The notes under the pieces were generated by a model. The model was given only the letters and a program-made list of their open reading frames with translations. It searched no databases and had not been told where the DNA came from. The position numbers and the translations under genes were made by a program. DNA of 50,728 nucleotides from Eubacteriales Family XIII. Incertae Sedis bacterium. Lineage in GTDB: Bacteria; Bacillota; Clostridia; Peptostreptococcales; Anaerovoracaceae. The stretch covers positions 1-50,728 of the forward strand of contig JAISTV010000031.1 in NCBI GenBank assembly GCA_031272485.1, written 5' to 3'. Below, piece by piece: positions 17,294-25,698 of the stretch (position 1 is its first letter; the number at the start of each line of letters is the position of its first letter).

Positions 17294-18615
17294 GCCTGCC
17301 TGTCGTAGCGGTGGTCGGGCGTCCGAACGTGGGCAAGTCCACCTTCTTTAACAAACTCATCGGGCAGCGGCTCTCCATTGTGGAGGACACGCCGGGCGTG
17401 ACGCGCGACCGCATTTACGCGGAGGCGGAGTGGTCCGGACGGGAGTTTGCGCTCATAGACACGGGCGGCATAGACCCGAACACCAAGGACGTAATCCTTT
17501 CGCAGATGCGCGAGCAGGCCGAGCTGGCCATGGAGATGGCGGACGTAATCGTCTTTCTCTTAGACGGCAAGGAGGGCATAACCACGGCGGATGAGGAAGT
17601 GGCGGACATGCTGCGCCGCACGGGCAAGCCGGTGGTGGTCATAGTAAACAAGGTGGACTCGGGCAAGCCGGACGAGAATTTCTACGATTTCTATACGCTG
17701 GGGCTCGGCGAGCCTTTGCCCGTCAGCGCGGCGAACATGACGGGCCTCGGGGACGCGCTCGACGAAATTGCCTCCCACTTCCCGTCAAGGGAAGAGCTTG
17801 ACAGGGACGAGGAGCGCATAAAGATAGCGGTCATAGGCAAGCCTAACACGGGCAAGTCCTCGCTGGTGAACGCGCTCGTCGGGGAAAACCGCGTAATCGT
17901 CTCGGAGATTGCGGGGACCACGCGCGACTCCATAGACACGCCGTTTACCTGGGAGGGCGAGCAGTACACGCTCATAGACACGGCGGGCATCCGCCGGCAG
18001 AGCCGCATCTCGAACGACATAGAGCGTTACAGCGTGGTGCGCGCGGTGGCGGCCATAGAGCGCAGCGACGTTTGCCTGCTCATGATAGACGCCGCGGAGG
18101 GCCTCACCGAGCAGGACAAGAAGATAGCCGGCATAGCCCACGAGGCGGGCAAGGGCGTGGTGCTCGTGATAAACAAGTGGGACCTGATTGAAAAAGAGAC
18201 GAACACCATGAACGAGTACCGCAAGAAGCTGCGGGCCCAGCTGCCGTTTCTCTCCTACGCGCCGGACATTTTCATTTCGGTTCTGGAGAACCAGCGCGTG
18301 AAGAAGGTGCTTGAGATGGCGGCCGCCGTCTCGGAGAACCGCTCGCAGCGCGTGCCCACGGGCCAGCTGAACTCGCTCGTGCAGGATGCCATGCTCATGC
18401 ATGCGCCGCCCTCGGATAAGGGCAAGCGCCTGAAGATTTACTACGTGACGCAGGTGGGCATCCGGCCGCCGCTGTTTTCGTTTCAGATTAACAGCCGGCA
18501 GCTCATGCATTTTTCCTACGCGCGGTACCTGGAGAATAAGATACGGGAGAGCTATGGGTTTGAGGGCACGAGCATCAAGTTCGTGTTCCGCGAGAAGGGA
18601 GACAAGGAGGCATGA
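17290..18615 (+). CDS. der: Ribosome biogenesis GTPase Der (EngA)
   Basis: A 441-residue double-GTPase for 50S subunit assembly. The first G domain has GRPNVGKSTFFNKL, DTPGVTRDR, DTGGI and NKVD; the second has GKPNTGKSSLVNAL, AGTTRDSIDTPF, DTAGIRRQ and NKWDLIEK. The KH-like C-terminal domain follows from about residue 350 (PPLFSFQINSRQLMHFSYAR). The ATG overlaps the ftsY stop in ATGA, and its own stop overlaps the plsY start the same way, so translational coupling is likely. A degenerate TGTCA/TGACA palindrome lies between the two G domains. Confidence 0.97.
   Translation: MSLPVVAVVGRPNVGKSTFFNKLIGQRLSIVEDTPGVTRDRIYAEAEWSGREFALIDTGGIDPNTKDVILSQMREQAELAMEMADVIVFLLDGKEGITTADEEVADMLRRTGKPVVVIVNKVDSGKPDENFYDFYTLGLGEPLPVSAANMTGLGDALDEIASHFPSREELDRDEERIKIAVIGKPNTGKSSLVNALVGENRVIVSEIAGTTRDSIDTPFTWEGEQYTLIDTAGIRRQSRISNDIERYSVVRAVAAIERSDVCLLMIDAAEGLTEQDKKIAGIAHEAGKGVVLVINKWDLIEKETNTMNEYRKKLRAQLPFLSYAPDIFISVLENQRVKKVLEMAAAVSENRSQRVPTGQLNSLVQDAMLMHAPPSDKGKRLKIYYVTQVGIRPPLFSFQINSRQLMHFSYARYLENKIRESYGFEGTSIKFVFREKGDKEA
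17781..17805. repeat. TGTCA-N11-TGACA-type palindrome, copy 4
   Basis: GTCAAG (17784-17789) and CTTGAC (17797-17802), extended by CC/GG pairs with one mismatch, inside der (codons PSREELDR). Distance from cGTCA to TGACA is 16. Confidence 0.55.
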
Positions 18616-19370
18616 ACGGGTTTCTTTTGCCGCTCGTAATTGTTCCGCCGGACGGCTGGCCGTGGCTATGGTCGTATTTCAAGTTTGAATGGGAAAACGG
18701 CTCCTACACTTACCTGTCCTATCTGGTGGTGCTCATAGTCTTCGGGTATTTTCTCGGGAATGTGAACCCGGCCATAATCATAGGGCGCCTCAAGGGCGTG
18801 GATATCCGCAAGCAGGGCAGTGGCAATGCGGGCACCACGAACGCGCTCCGGACGCTGGGCAAAGGCGTGGGTGCCGTCGTGTTTCTGGTGGACGTGCTCA
18901 AGGGTTTTGTGCCGGTCTTCGTGATTAAGATGTTCGCGGATAGCTGGCAGTACAGCTTTGCGCCGAACCAGGAGGCGCTGCTCTGCGGGCTGTTTATAAT
19001 CCTCGGGCATATGTGGCCCATGTTGTTCCGCTTCAAAGGCGGCAAAGGCGTGGCTACCACCTTCGGGGTGCTGCTGGCGGTCGCGCCGGTAGTGGCGCTT
19101 ATCTTAATCGGTGTGGTGCTGCTCACGGTGGCGGTCTTCCGCATGGTCTCGCTGGGTGTTATGATAGCGGCAGCGGTGGCGGTGCCGCTCTCGTGCTTCA
19201 TGGATTTGAATCCGTACCCGATGGGGATCAGCGAGCTGATTCTGCCGTGGTGGATTCTGGTGGTTGCGATGCTGATCTTAATCAAGCACCGCGGAAATTT
19301 TGAGCGGATCGTGAGCGGGACGGAGTCTAAGTTAAAGCTTGGAAAGAAAGAAACTGCTGGAGGAATATAA
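18612..19370 (+). CDS. plsY: Glycerol-3-phosphate acyltransferase PlsY
   Basis: A 252-residue membrane acyltransferase that transfers acyl from acyl-phosphate (made by PlsX) to glycerol-3-phosphate. Family motifs: IIIGRLKGVDIRKQGSGNAG, TNALRTLGKG, FKGGKGVATTFG, and several membrane segments. The N-terminus is about 35 residues longer than common PlsY proteins and includes an aromatic stretch (GWPWLWSYFKFEWENG) before TM1. AAGGAGG lies 1 nt upstream of the ATG, which overlaps the der stop. gpsA, which supplies the glycerol-3-phosphate, follows after 1 nt. Confidence 0.95.
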   Translation: MNGFLLPLVIVPPDGWPWLWSYFKFEWENGSYTYLSYLVVLIVFGYFLGNVNPAIIIGRLKGVDIRKQGSGNAGTTNALRTLGKGVGAVVFLVDVLKGFVPVFVIKMFADSWQYSFAPNQEALLCGLFIILGHMWPMLFRFKGGKGVATTFGVLLAVAPVVALILIGVVLLTVAVFRMVSLGVMIAAAVAVPLSCFMDLNPYPMGISELILPWWILVVAMLILIKHRGNFERIVSGTESKLKLGKKETAGGI

Positions 19371-19371
19371 A

Positions 19372-20373
19372 ATGAACATTGGACTTATCGGCGCGGGGAG
19401 CTGGGGTACGGCTCTGGCGAATCTGCTGGCGGGGAACGGACACTCGGTGCGCATCTGGGATCTTAACGCGGAACTTTTGAGCGAGCTTGACGCCGACCGG
19501 GAAAACAAAAGATACCTGCCCGGCGTCAAGCTGGAAGACGCGATAGACGTGGTGGGACAATCCGCGGAGGCCTTGGCCGGAGCGGATATTGCCCTGTTTG
19601 CCGTCCCGGCGCAGCATTTCCGCTCGGCGCTCGTAGGGGCCCGGGAAGCCATACCGGCGGGCGCGCTGCTGGTGAACGTGGCCAAGGGAATCGAGCAGGG
19701 GACGCTCATGACCATCTCGCGGATAGCGGACGAGGTGGCGCCGGATGTGCCTTACGCGGTCATCTCGGGGCCGTCGCACGCGGAGGAAGTGGGGCGGAAG
19801 ATGCCCACGACGGTGGCGGTGGCCTCGCGTTACTTAGACAAGGCGGAGCTGGTGCAGGACGTGTTCATGAACGAGTACTTCCGGGTGTATACGAACAGCG
19901 ACGTGATAGGGCTGGAGCTGGGCGGGAGCCTGAAGAACATCATCGCGCTGGGCGCGGGGATTACGGACGGCATGGGCTACGGCGACAACACCAAGGCGGC
20001 GCTCATGACGCGCGGGATTGCGGAGATGACCAGGCTGGGCGTGAAGATGGGCGCGTGGGCCGAGACGTTTTCGGGGCTGTCGGGCATAGGCGACCTGATC
20101 GTCACGTGCACGAGTATGCACAGCCGGAACCGGCGCTGCGGGATTATGATAGGCGAGGGCGTGCCGCCGCAGGAAGCGAGCGAGCGCGTGGGCATGGTCG
20201 TGGAGGGCATGTTTACGGCGGTGGCGGCGTACGACCTTTCAAAGAAGCTGGGCGTGGAGATGCCTATAACCGAGAGCATTTACCGCGTGGTGCAGGGCGA
20301 GGTGGAGCCGCGGGCGGCGCTCACGCAGCTCATGCAGCGCGAGAAGAAGCACGAGCGGGAACCGGTCAGATGA
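19372..20373 (+). CDS. gpsA: NAD(P)-dependent glycerol-3-phosphate dehydrogenase
   Basis: A 333-residue cytosolic enzyme that reduces dihydroxyacetone phosphate to glycerol-3-phosphate for phospholipid synthesis. The N-terminal Rossmann motif is GAGSWGTALANLLAGNGH. Then GPSHAEEVGRKMPT and the catalytic-Lys/substrate region GGSLKNIIALGAGITDGMGYGDNTKAALMTR (read in parts) are present. The start at 19372 has GGAGGA about 8 nt upstream. Together with plsX and plsY this gives the acyl-phosphate route to lysophosphatidate in one operon; plsC is not in the window. It overlaps ilvA by 4 nt. A 12-bp-arm inverted repeat lies at 19484-19532. Confidence 0.97.
   Translation: MNIGLIGAGSWGTALANLLAGNGHSVRIWDLNAELLSELDADRENKRYLPGVKLEDAIDVVGQSAEALAGADIALFAVPAQHFRSALVGAREAIPAGALLVNVAKGIEQGTLMTISRIADEVAPDVPYAVISGPSHAEEVGRKMPTTVAVASRYLDKAELVQDVFMNEYFRVYTNSDVIGLELGGSLKNIIALGAGITDGMGYGDNTKAALMTRGIAEMTRLGVKMGAWAETFSGLSGIGDLIVTCTSMHSRNRRCGIMIGEGVPPQEASERVGMVVEGMFTAVAAYDLSKKLGVEMPITESIYRVVQGEVEPRAALTQLMQREKKHEREPVR
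19484..19532. repeat. 12-bp-arm inverted repeat within gpsA
   Basis: AGCTTGACGCCG (19484-19495) and CGGCGTCAAGCT (19521-19532) are perfectly complementary with a 25-nt spacer. CTTGAC and GTCAAG occur here in the opposite order to the TGTCA/TGACA palindromes. Confidence 0.6.
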
Positions 20374-21608
20374 ATAAGAAGGAAGTGGAGAGGCTGCTGA
20401 AGCTCAATCACGAGCAGAGCATAAGGAGCGCGGCGGAGAAGCTGTCCAAGGTGCTGCGGCCCACGCCGCTTGTGGCGAGCGACTTTTACAGCGCGGAGTA
20501 CGGGGCTGCGGTTTACATTAAGCCGGAGCACCTGCAGACCACGGGGTCGTTTAAGATTCGCGGGGCGTACAACAAGATTGCGAACTTGGACAAGGCGCAG
20601 GCGAAGAAGGGGGTCATAGCATCCTCCGCCGGGAACCACGCGCAGGGCGTGGCGTACTCGGCACAGCTTAGGGGCATCCGGTCGACCATAGTCATGCCGC
20701 AGACCACGCCGCTCATCAAGGTGGACGCCACCAAGGCGTTCGGGGCGCAGGTCATTCTGCACGGCGACGTGTACGACGAGAGTTTTGCCAAGGCCATAGA
20801 GCTCACGGAGGAGTACGGGTACGTGTTCGTGCACCCGTTCGACGACTACGACGTGATATGCGGACAGGGGACGGTGGGTCTCGAGATTCTCGAGGAGCTG
20901 CCGGACGCGGACGAGATTCTGGTGCCGGTGGGCGGCGGCGGGCTGCTCGCGGGCATAGCGCTCATAGCCAAGGCGGTGAACCCGCGCGTGAAGATTATCG
21001 GCGTGGAACCCAAGGGGGCCATGTCCATGCGCGCGGCCTTGAAGGAAGGCGCGGTCACGAGCCTGTCTACGGTTAAGACGAACGCGGAGGGCGTAGCGGT
21101 GCGGCGCGTGGGGGACCTTACCTTTGCCATAGCGCAGGATTATGTGGACGACATGGTCTCGGTGTCGGAGAAGGACATTATGGAGAACGTGCTGCTCACC
21201 ATGGAGAAGCATAAGTTCGTGGCGGAGACCGCGGGGGTGGTGCCGCTGGCGGCGCTGCGGAAGCGGGCGCGGACGGGGCGGAAGATCGTCTGCGTCATGA
21301 GCGGCGGGAACATAGACACGGTCACCATAAGCTCCATCATCAACGAGGGTATGATAAGCCGCGGGCGGATTATGTGCTTCTCGGTGGAACTGCCGGACCG
21401 CCCGGGTCAGCTCGTCAAGGTGGCCACGCTGCTCGCGGAGAACAACGCGAACGTTATAGAACTGGAGCACAACCAGTTCAAGGCGCTCGACCGCTACTCG
21501 AACAAAGTGGTGCTGGAGGTCACGGTAGAAACCAACGGCAAGGACCACATAGAGCAGATCTTAGACGCGCTCACCGACGCGGACTTTTCTATTCAGCGGA
21601 TTTATTGA
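20370..21608 (+). CDS. ilvA: Threonine ammonia-lyase with C-terminal ACT domain
   Basis: A 412-residue PLP enzyme that deaminates threonine to 2-oxobutanoate. The PLP lysine is K62 in TTGSFKIRGAYNKI, the phosphate-binding loop is PVGGGGLLAGI and the late SGGN motif is VMSGGNIDTVTI. A single ACT domain follows from about residue 330 (CFSVELPDRPGQLVKVATLL). This length and architecture fit the TdcB/IlvA short form; whether it is biosynthetic or catabolic cannot be decided here. Its ATG overlaps the gpsA stop (ATGA). The open frame upstream to 20055 is overlap with gpsA. No terminator is visible in the 43-nt gap before the convergent MFS gene. Confidence 0.93.
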   Translation: MNKKEVERLLKLNHEQSIRSAAEKLSKVLRPTPLVASDFYSAEYGAAVYIKPEHLQTTGSFKIRGAYNKIANLDKAQAKKGVIASSAGNHAQGVAYSAQLRGIRSTIVMPQTTPLIKVDATKAFGAQVILHGDVYDESFAKAIELTEEYGYVFVHPFDDYDVICGQGTVGLEILEELPDADEILVPVGGGGLLAGIALIAKAVNPRVKIIGVEPKGAMSMRAALKEGAVTSLSTVKTNAEGVAVRRVGDLTFAIAQDYVDDMVSVSEKDIMENVLLTMEKHKFVAETAGVVPLAALRKRARTGRKIVCVMSGGNIDTVTISSIINEGMISRGRIMCFSVELPDRPGQLVKVATLLAENNANVIELEHNQFKALDRYSNKVVLEVTVETNGKDHIEQILDALTDADFSIQRIY

Positions 21609-21651
21609 GGGGCGGCGCGCGCTACGCTTTGCGGGCTGCGGACGCGTCGCT

Positions 21652-23049
21652 TCAGTCCTTGGCGCTGTGGCGCTGGAGGGAGATGAATATGCCCGCGGCG
21701 CAGATTATCGAGAAGATTATGAAGGCGAAGCGCATGGCACCTACGAGGTCTATGGCGGGCGCTTCCTCGAAGGTCTGACTTCCGAGGCGCATCTGGGTGA
21801 CGGCCGTTATGATGGCCATGCTTCCCACCTGGCCTATGGTGCGCATGGTGGAGATGAGCGAGGAGGCCACGGAGTAGTCCTGCGGTTTGACGTTGGACAT
21901 TATGGCGTTCGTGTTGGGCGATGCGAAGAAGCCGAACCCTATGCCCACGAGCACGAGGTTCAGGATTATGTGCCCCAGGGACGCCTCCACCCCCACGAAT
22001 ATATAGGAGAAGAGAGACACGGTGCAGAACGCCATGCCTATGCTGGCAAGGCGGTAGGGCGAATGCCGGTCGGAGAGGCGGCCCGCGAAGAGCGAGACCA
22101 CCGCCATCATGGCCGGCTGGCAAATCATAATCAGGCCGGACTGCTGGGGATCGTGTCCCTGCACCACCTGCAGGAAGATGGAGACCAAGTAGCCGGTCGC
22201 ATACGTGGCGCCGTAGTTGAGCAGGGCAGCCAGGTTGGAGAGCAGGAAGTTGGGGTTGTTCTTAAACAGCCGCACCTCGAGCGCGGGCATTTCCGTCCGC
22301 AGTTCGTGGCGGAGGAAGACGAAAAACAGCGCCAGCCCGGCGACAAGGATGGCGGTGCCGAGCCAGCCGTCGGACACGGTCGTCAGACCGTACATTATCC
22401 CAAATACAGAAAACGAATAGAGGAGCATGCCGGGGGCGTCGTAGGATTTGGCGCCGGTCTTTTTCTGCTCCCGGGGCAGGCGGAGGAGGGCTATGAAGAA
22501 GGCGAGCAGGCCGGCCACGAGGTTTACGGCGAACACGGAGCGCCAGCCGAAGTTGTGCGTGAGCAGGCCGCCGGCGACAGGCCCCATGGACAGGCCCACG
22601 TAGGTGGATGCCACGGAGTAGCCCAGGACCTTGCCGCGCATCTGCGGCGGGTAGGCGTTCACGAGAATGGCTATGTTGGTGGCAAAGATCATGGCGCCGC
22701 CTATGCCCTGCAGGATGCGGAGCACGAGGACCACCCAGAAGTTCCAGGCGAAGAATGTGGCGCCGCTGGTCAGGGCGAAAATGAGGATGCCCATAAGGTA
22801 CACGGGGCGCCTGCCGCCCACGTCGGATATGCGGCCGAAGGGCACGGCAAGCGTGGCGGAGCAAAGGATGTAGGCGGTCACAATCCAGCCGAGCAGCGAG
22901 GCGCTCGTGGGGAATTCGCGCGAGATTTCCGGGATGGCGAGGTTCAGCGCGCTGCCGGAAAACGACGTGAGAAACGACGTGGCGAGCACGGTTATAAGCA
23001 CCGCTGTGCGTTTCTGGTTTTCGGGTCCCTTGGGTGATACGCTGTCCAT
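21652..23049 (-). CDS. MFS exporter, DHA2 (14-TM, EmrB/QacA-like) family
   Basis: A 465-residue membrane protein. Motif A is GRISDVGGRRPVYLMG, the antiporter motif C is GPVAGGLLTHNFGW, and about 14 hydrophobic segments fit proton-driven drug or metabolite exporters. The N-terminus QKRTAVLITVLATSFLTSF leads into TM1 with LNLAIPEISREF, typical of the DHA2 group. The substrate is unknown. The ATG at 23049 lies only about 10 nt from the -10 box at 23060-23065 and has no good ribosome binding site, so the transcript may be nearly leaderless; an upstream ATG at 23076 would lie above that promoter. It is divergent from dacA. Confidence 0.9.
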   Translation of the reverse strand: MDSVSPKGPENQKRTAVLITVLATSFLTSFSGSALNLAIPEISREFPTSASLLGWIVTAYILCSATLAVPFGRISDVGGRRPVYLMGILIFALTSGATFFAWNFWVVLVLRILQGIGGAMIFATNIAILVNAYPPQMRGKVLGYSVASTYVGLSMGPVAGGLLTHNFGWRSVFAVNLVAGLLAFFIALLRLPREQKKTGAKSYDAPGMLLYSFSVFGIMYGLTTVSDGWLGTAILVAGLALFFVFLRHELRTEMPALEVRLFKNNPNFLLSNLAALLNYGATYATGYLVSIFLQVVQGHDPQQSGLIMICQPAMMAVVSLFAGRLSDRHSPYRLASIGMAFCTVSLFSYIFVGVEASLGHIILNLVLVGIGFGFFASPNTNAIMSNVKPQDYSVASSLISTMRTIGQVGSMAIITAVTQMRLGSQTFEEAPAIDLVGAMRFAFIIFSIICAAGIFISLQRHSAKD

Positions 23050-23059
23050 AACGGTTTCT

Positions 23060-23084
23060 ATTATACACCCGCGCATGATATAAT
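23060..23084. promoter_or_regulatory. Overlapping divergent -10 promoters (MFS gene and dacA)
   Basis: The plus strand has TGATATAAT at 23076-23084 (extended -10) for dacA; the minus strand has TATAAT at 23065-23060 for the MFS gene. The boxes are 13 bp apart, repeating the arrangement at 4275-4297, and CATGATATAAT is identical in both places. Confidence 0.65.
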
Positions 23085-23132
23085 AGGCGGGTAAGTTTCA
23101 GAATGAACTTGGATAGGGATGAGGCAGCATTT

Positions 23133-24278
23133 ATGAAGCGCTTTCTTACGATCCTCGCGGTCGTTTGTGTGCTTATGGGAGTCGGTGCGCAGAGCGCGTA
23201 TTCCGCCGAAGAATTTGATACGAGCGCCTATGGGGATGTAGGGATTTATGCCGTGGACCTGACCACCGGCACTGTTTTGATTGACCACAACGCGGACGTG
23301 AGTTACGAGCCGCTGTCGCTGACCAAGGTGTTGAGCGCCATGGTTCTCCTCGATTATATGGGGCCGGCGGAGGAGGTCACCGTGGGCTACGACATGCTGT
23401 ACCTGGTCGAGGCGGACGCGTCTCTGGCGTATCTGGTCGGCGGGGAGACCCTCACCGTGGAGCAGCTCCTGTACGGCATGCTTCTTCCCAGCGGCAATGA
23501 TGCGGCGCGCGCGGGCGCTGTGGCGGCAGGCAGGCGGATGGCCGGGACGGAGGATCTGGCTGCGTACGGCGCCATGCTTGTCTTCGTGGATGCCATGAAC
23601 GCGAAGGCTGCGGAGATAGGTATGAGCCGCTCACACTTTACGAACCCGGACGGCTACCCGGAGTACGACATGTATACCACCGCCAAGGACATGACGCTCA
23701 TGAGCCTGTACGCCACGGAGAACTATCCGCTCATAGCCCAGATTGCGGGCACGAGTGTTTATACGGCGGAGACGGATGAGTATAGCCACCTTTGGATTAA
23801 CACGAATAAGGCCTTGCTGCAGTACGCGGAGGATACGCCGGAAGGTGTGGCCGCGAATGCAGAGGGGTATTACGACGCGCGGATTCGCGGGATTAAGACC
23901 GGCAGCGGCAACTGGGTGAACAACTTCACCTTCCGCGGGCAGGCGGGCGGTTTCGAGATGGTGGGCACGGTGCTGGGCGTTTCGGACGGCGCCGCTGAGG
24001 AGACCTTCCACGTGTCAAGGAAAATACTTGACTGGTATGAGGCGGGCATGGTGCCGGAGCTGGAGGCGGCGCGGCTGGCTAAGGAAGAAGAGGCGCGGCG
24101 CAAGGCGGAAGAAGAAGCGGCGGCCGCGGCTGCGGCCGAGCAGGCGGCTGCGGAGGCGGCTGCGGAGGAGGAGGGCGGCTGGTTCGACCTGGAGGTGGGC
24201 ATGTACTTCGTGCTGCTGGGCATCTGCGCGCTTGTGCTGCTCCGGATTATTCTGATACGCAAGGGGATAGCCCAGTAG
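23133..24278 (+). CDS. dacA: D-alanyl-D-alanine carboxypeptidase (DacA-type PBP, peptidase S11)
   Basis: A 381-residue secreted, membrane-anchored penicillin-binding protein that trims the terminal D-Ala of peptidoglycan stem peptides. The N-terminal signal peptide ends near SAYSA (residues 1-25). The catalytic triad motifs are SLTK (S62, K65), SGN (120-122) and KTG (255-257). The C-terminal part has an Ala/Glu-rich charged linker (about 300-345) and a hydrophobic segment near 355-375 followed by RKG, so the anchor is a transmembrane helix and not the usual amphipathic helix. The ATG has GAGG 8 nt upstream. It is transcribed from the divergent promoter; miaB follows after 22 nt with its own -10. 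Confidence 0.93.
   Translation: MKRFLTILAVVCVLMGVGAQSAYSAEEFDTSAYGDVGIYAVDLTTGTVLIDHNADVSYEPLSLTKVLSAMVLLDYMGPAEEVTVGYDMLYLVEADASLAYLVGGETLTVEQLLYGMLLPSGNDAARAGAVAAGRRMAGTEDLAAYGAMLVFVDAMNAKAAEIGMSRSHFTNPDGYPEYDMYTTAKDMTLMSLYATENYPLIAQIAGTSVYTAETDEYSHLWINTNKALLQYAEDTPEGVAANAEGYYDARIRGIKTGSGNWVNNFTFRGQAGGFEMVGTVLGVSDGAAEETFHVSRKILDWYEAGMVPELEAARLAKEEEARRKAEEEAAAAAAAEQAAAEAAAEEEGGWFDLEVGMYFVLLGICALVLLRIILIRKGIAQ
24013..24033. repeat. TGTCA-N11-TGACt palindrome, copy 5
   Basis: GTCAAG (24014-24019) and CTTGAC (24027-24032) with spacer GAAAATA, inside dacA (codons VSRKILDW). Distance is 16. Confidence 0.55.
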
Positions 24279-24284
24279 GGCGTG

Positions 24285-24301
24285 TGCTATACTGGTTTCT
24301 A
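24285..24301 (+). promoter_or_regulatory. Extended -10 promoter giving a probably leaderless miaB transcript
   Basis: TGCTATACT at 24285-24293, then 7 nt, then the miaB ATG at 24301. Transcription would start at or next to the A of the start codon. There is no ribosome binding site in the 22-nt gap after dacA. Confidence 0.6.
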
Positions 24302-25698
24302 TGAAGAAGAAGTACCACATTATAACGCTGGGCTGCCAGATGAACGAGCGCGACTCGGAGACGCTGGCAGGGTTTCTGGAGGAGCGCGGCTACGAGAAGG
24401 CCGCCCCGGCTTCCTCGCCCGGCGGGGTTTTTGACGGCGCGGACAGTGCCGATATCCTGATACTGAATACCTGTAGCGTGCGGGAGAATGCGGACAACCG
24501 CTTCTTCGGGCTGCTTGGGCGCGCCAAGCACATCAAGGAGCGCCGGCCTGAAACCATAGTGGCGGTATGCGGCTGCATGATGCAGCAACAGCACATTGTC
24601 GACCAGATACGGGGCAGCTACGGTTGGGTGGACATGGTGTTCGGCACGCACAACATACACGAGTTCCCGCGGCTGCTTGAGAACGTGGCGTCGGAGAGCG
24701 AGAAGGCGTACCGGGTGCTGGGGGCGCGCGAGGAGATCGTGGAGGATTTGCCGGCCAAGCGGGCTTACGGATACAAGGCTTTCGTGAACATCATGTTCGG
24801 GTGCAACAATTTCTGCACGTACTGCATAGTGCCGTACACGCGCGGGCGCGAGCAGAGCCGGCGGCCGGAGGACATCCTGCGCGAGGTGGAGGGGCTTGCG
24901 GCGGCGGGCACGAAGGAGGTCATGCTGCTCGGGCAGAATGTGAACTCGTACCGTGGCGCGGGGGCGGACGGGACGGCGGTGGACTTTCCGGCGCTCATCC
25001 GGATGCTGGACGGCGTGGACGGGCTGGCGCGGCTGCGGTTTATGACCTCGCATCCCAAGGATCTTTCGGACGGGCTCGTGGAGGCATTCGCCCGGTGCCG
25101 GACGCTGTGCCCGTCCATACACCTGCCGGTGCAGGCGGGGAGCAACGCGGTGCTGGCGCGCATGAACCGGCGCTACACGCGCGAGGCGTACATGGCGCTC
25201 GTGGAGAAGCTGCGCGCGGCGCGGCCGGGGATTGCGGTGACCACGGATTTAATTGTGGGCTTCCCGGGCGAGACGGACGCGGACTTTGCGGACACCATGG
25301 ATCTCATAGAGCGCGTGCGGTTCGACGCGGCTTTCACGTTTCTATACTCGCCGCGGCAGGGGACGCCGGCGGCCACCTACGAGGACCAGGTGCCCGAGGA
25401 GGTTAAGCACGCGCGCTTTAACCGCATGGTGGAGCGGCTGAACGAGATTACTCTGGAGATAAACCGGGGCTACGTGGGACGCACGCTTCCGGTGCTCATA
25501 GAAGGCCCCGACAAAGCCCGCCGCACCGGCCTGACCGGCCGCACGGAAACGAACAAGCTGGTGAACATCCTGGCGGGGGACGGGGACGCGGGGTGTGCGA
25601 GCGGAGCGGGCAGCGCAGGCAGCGTGCAGCCCGGCGACATCCGCGATGTGCGGATTACAGACGTAAACACCTTCAGCTTCACCGGGGAGCTGGCGTAA
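24301..25698 (+). CDS. miaB: tRNA-2-methylthio-N6-isopentenyladenosine synthase MiaB
   Basis: A 465-residue radical-SAM methylthiotransferase that modifies A37 of tRNAs reading U-starting codons. The N-terminal MTTase domain holds the auxiliary cluster cysteines C12 (GCQMNERDSE), C58 (NTCSVRENADNR) and C92 (CGCMMQQ). The radical-SAM cluster is C168, C172 and C175 in FGCNNFCTYCIVPYTRGRE. The C-terminal TRAM domain carries a Gly/Ala/Ser-rich insertion before its last strand. An Ala/Ser/Gly insert also occurs near residues 34-48. Translation appears to start from a leaderless or very short leader. The last 20 nt overlap the convergent gene at 25679. Confidence 0.95.
   Translation: MKKKYHIITLGCQMNERDSETLAGFLEERGYEKAAPASSPGGVFDGADSADILILNTCSVRENADNRFFGLLGRAKHIKERRPETIVAVCGCMMQQQHIVDQIRGSYGWVDMVFGTHNIHEFPRLLENVASESEKAYRVLGAREEIVEDLPAKRAYGYKAFVNIMFGCNNFCTYCIVPYTRGREQSRRPEDILREVEGLAAAGTKEVMLLGQNVNSYRGAGADGTAVDFPALIRMLDGVDGLARLRFMTSHPKDLSDGLVEAFARCRTLCPSIHLPVQAGSNAVLARMNRRYTREAYMALVEKLRAARPGIAVTTDLIVGFPGETDADFADTMDLIERVRFDAAFTFLYSPRQGTPAATYEDQVPEEVKHARFNRMVERLNEITLEINRGYVGRTLPVLIEGPDKARRTGLTGRTETNKLVNILAGDGDAGCASGAGSAGSVQPGDIRDVRITDVNTFSFTGELA

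Noticed and set aside
20055-20369. N-terminal extension of threonine ammonia-lyase
   Set aside because: It is out-of-frame gpsA sequence; the family N-terminus begins at 20370.
20280-21548. 422-codon minus-strand frame opposite ilvA
   Set aside because: Covers the whole of a well-supported enzyme gene; no start signals or recognisable domain.
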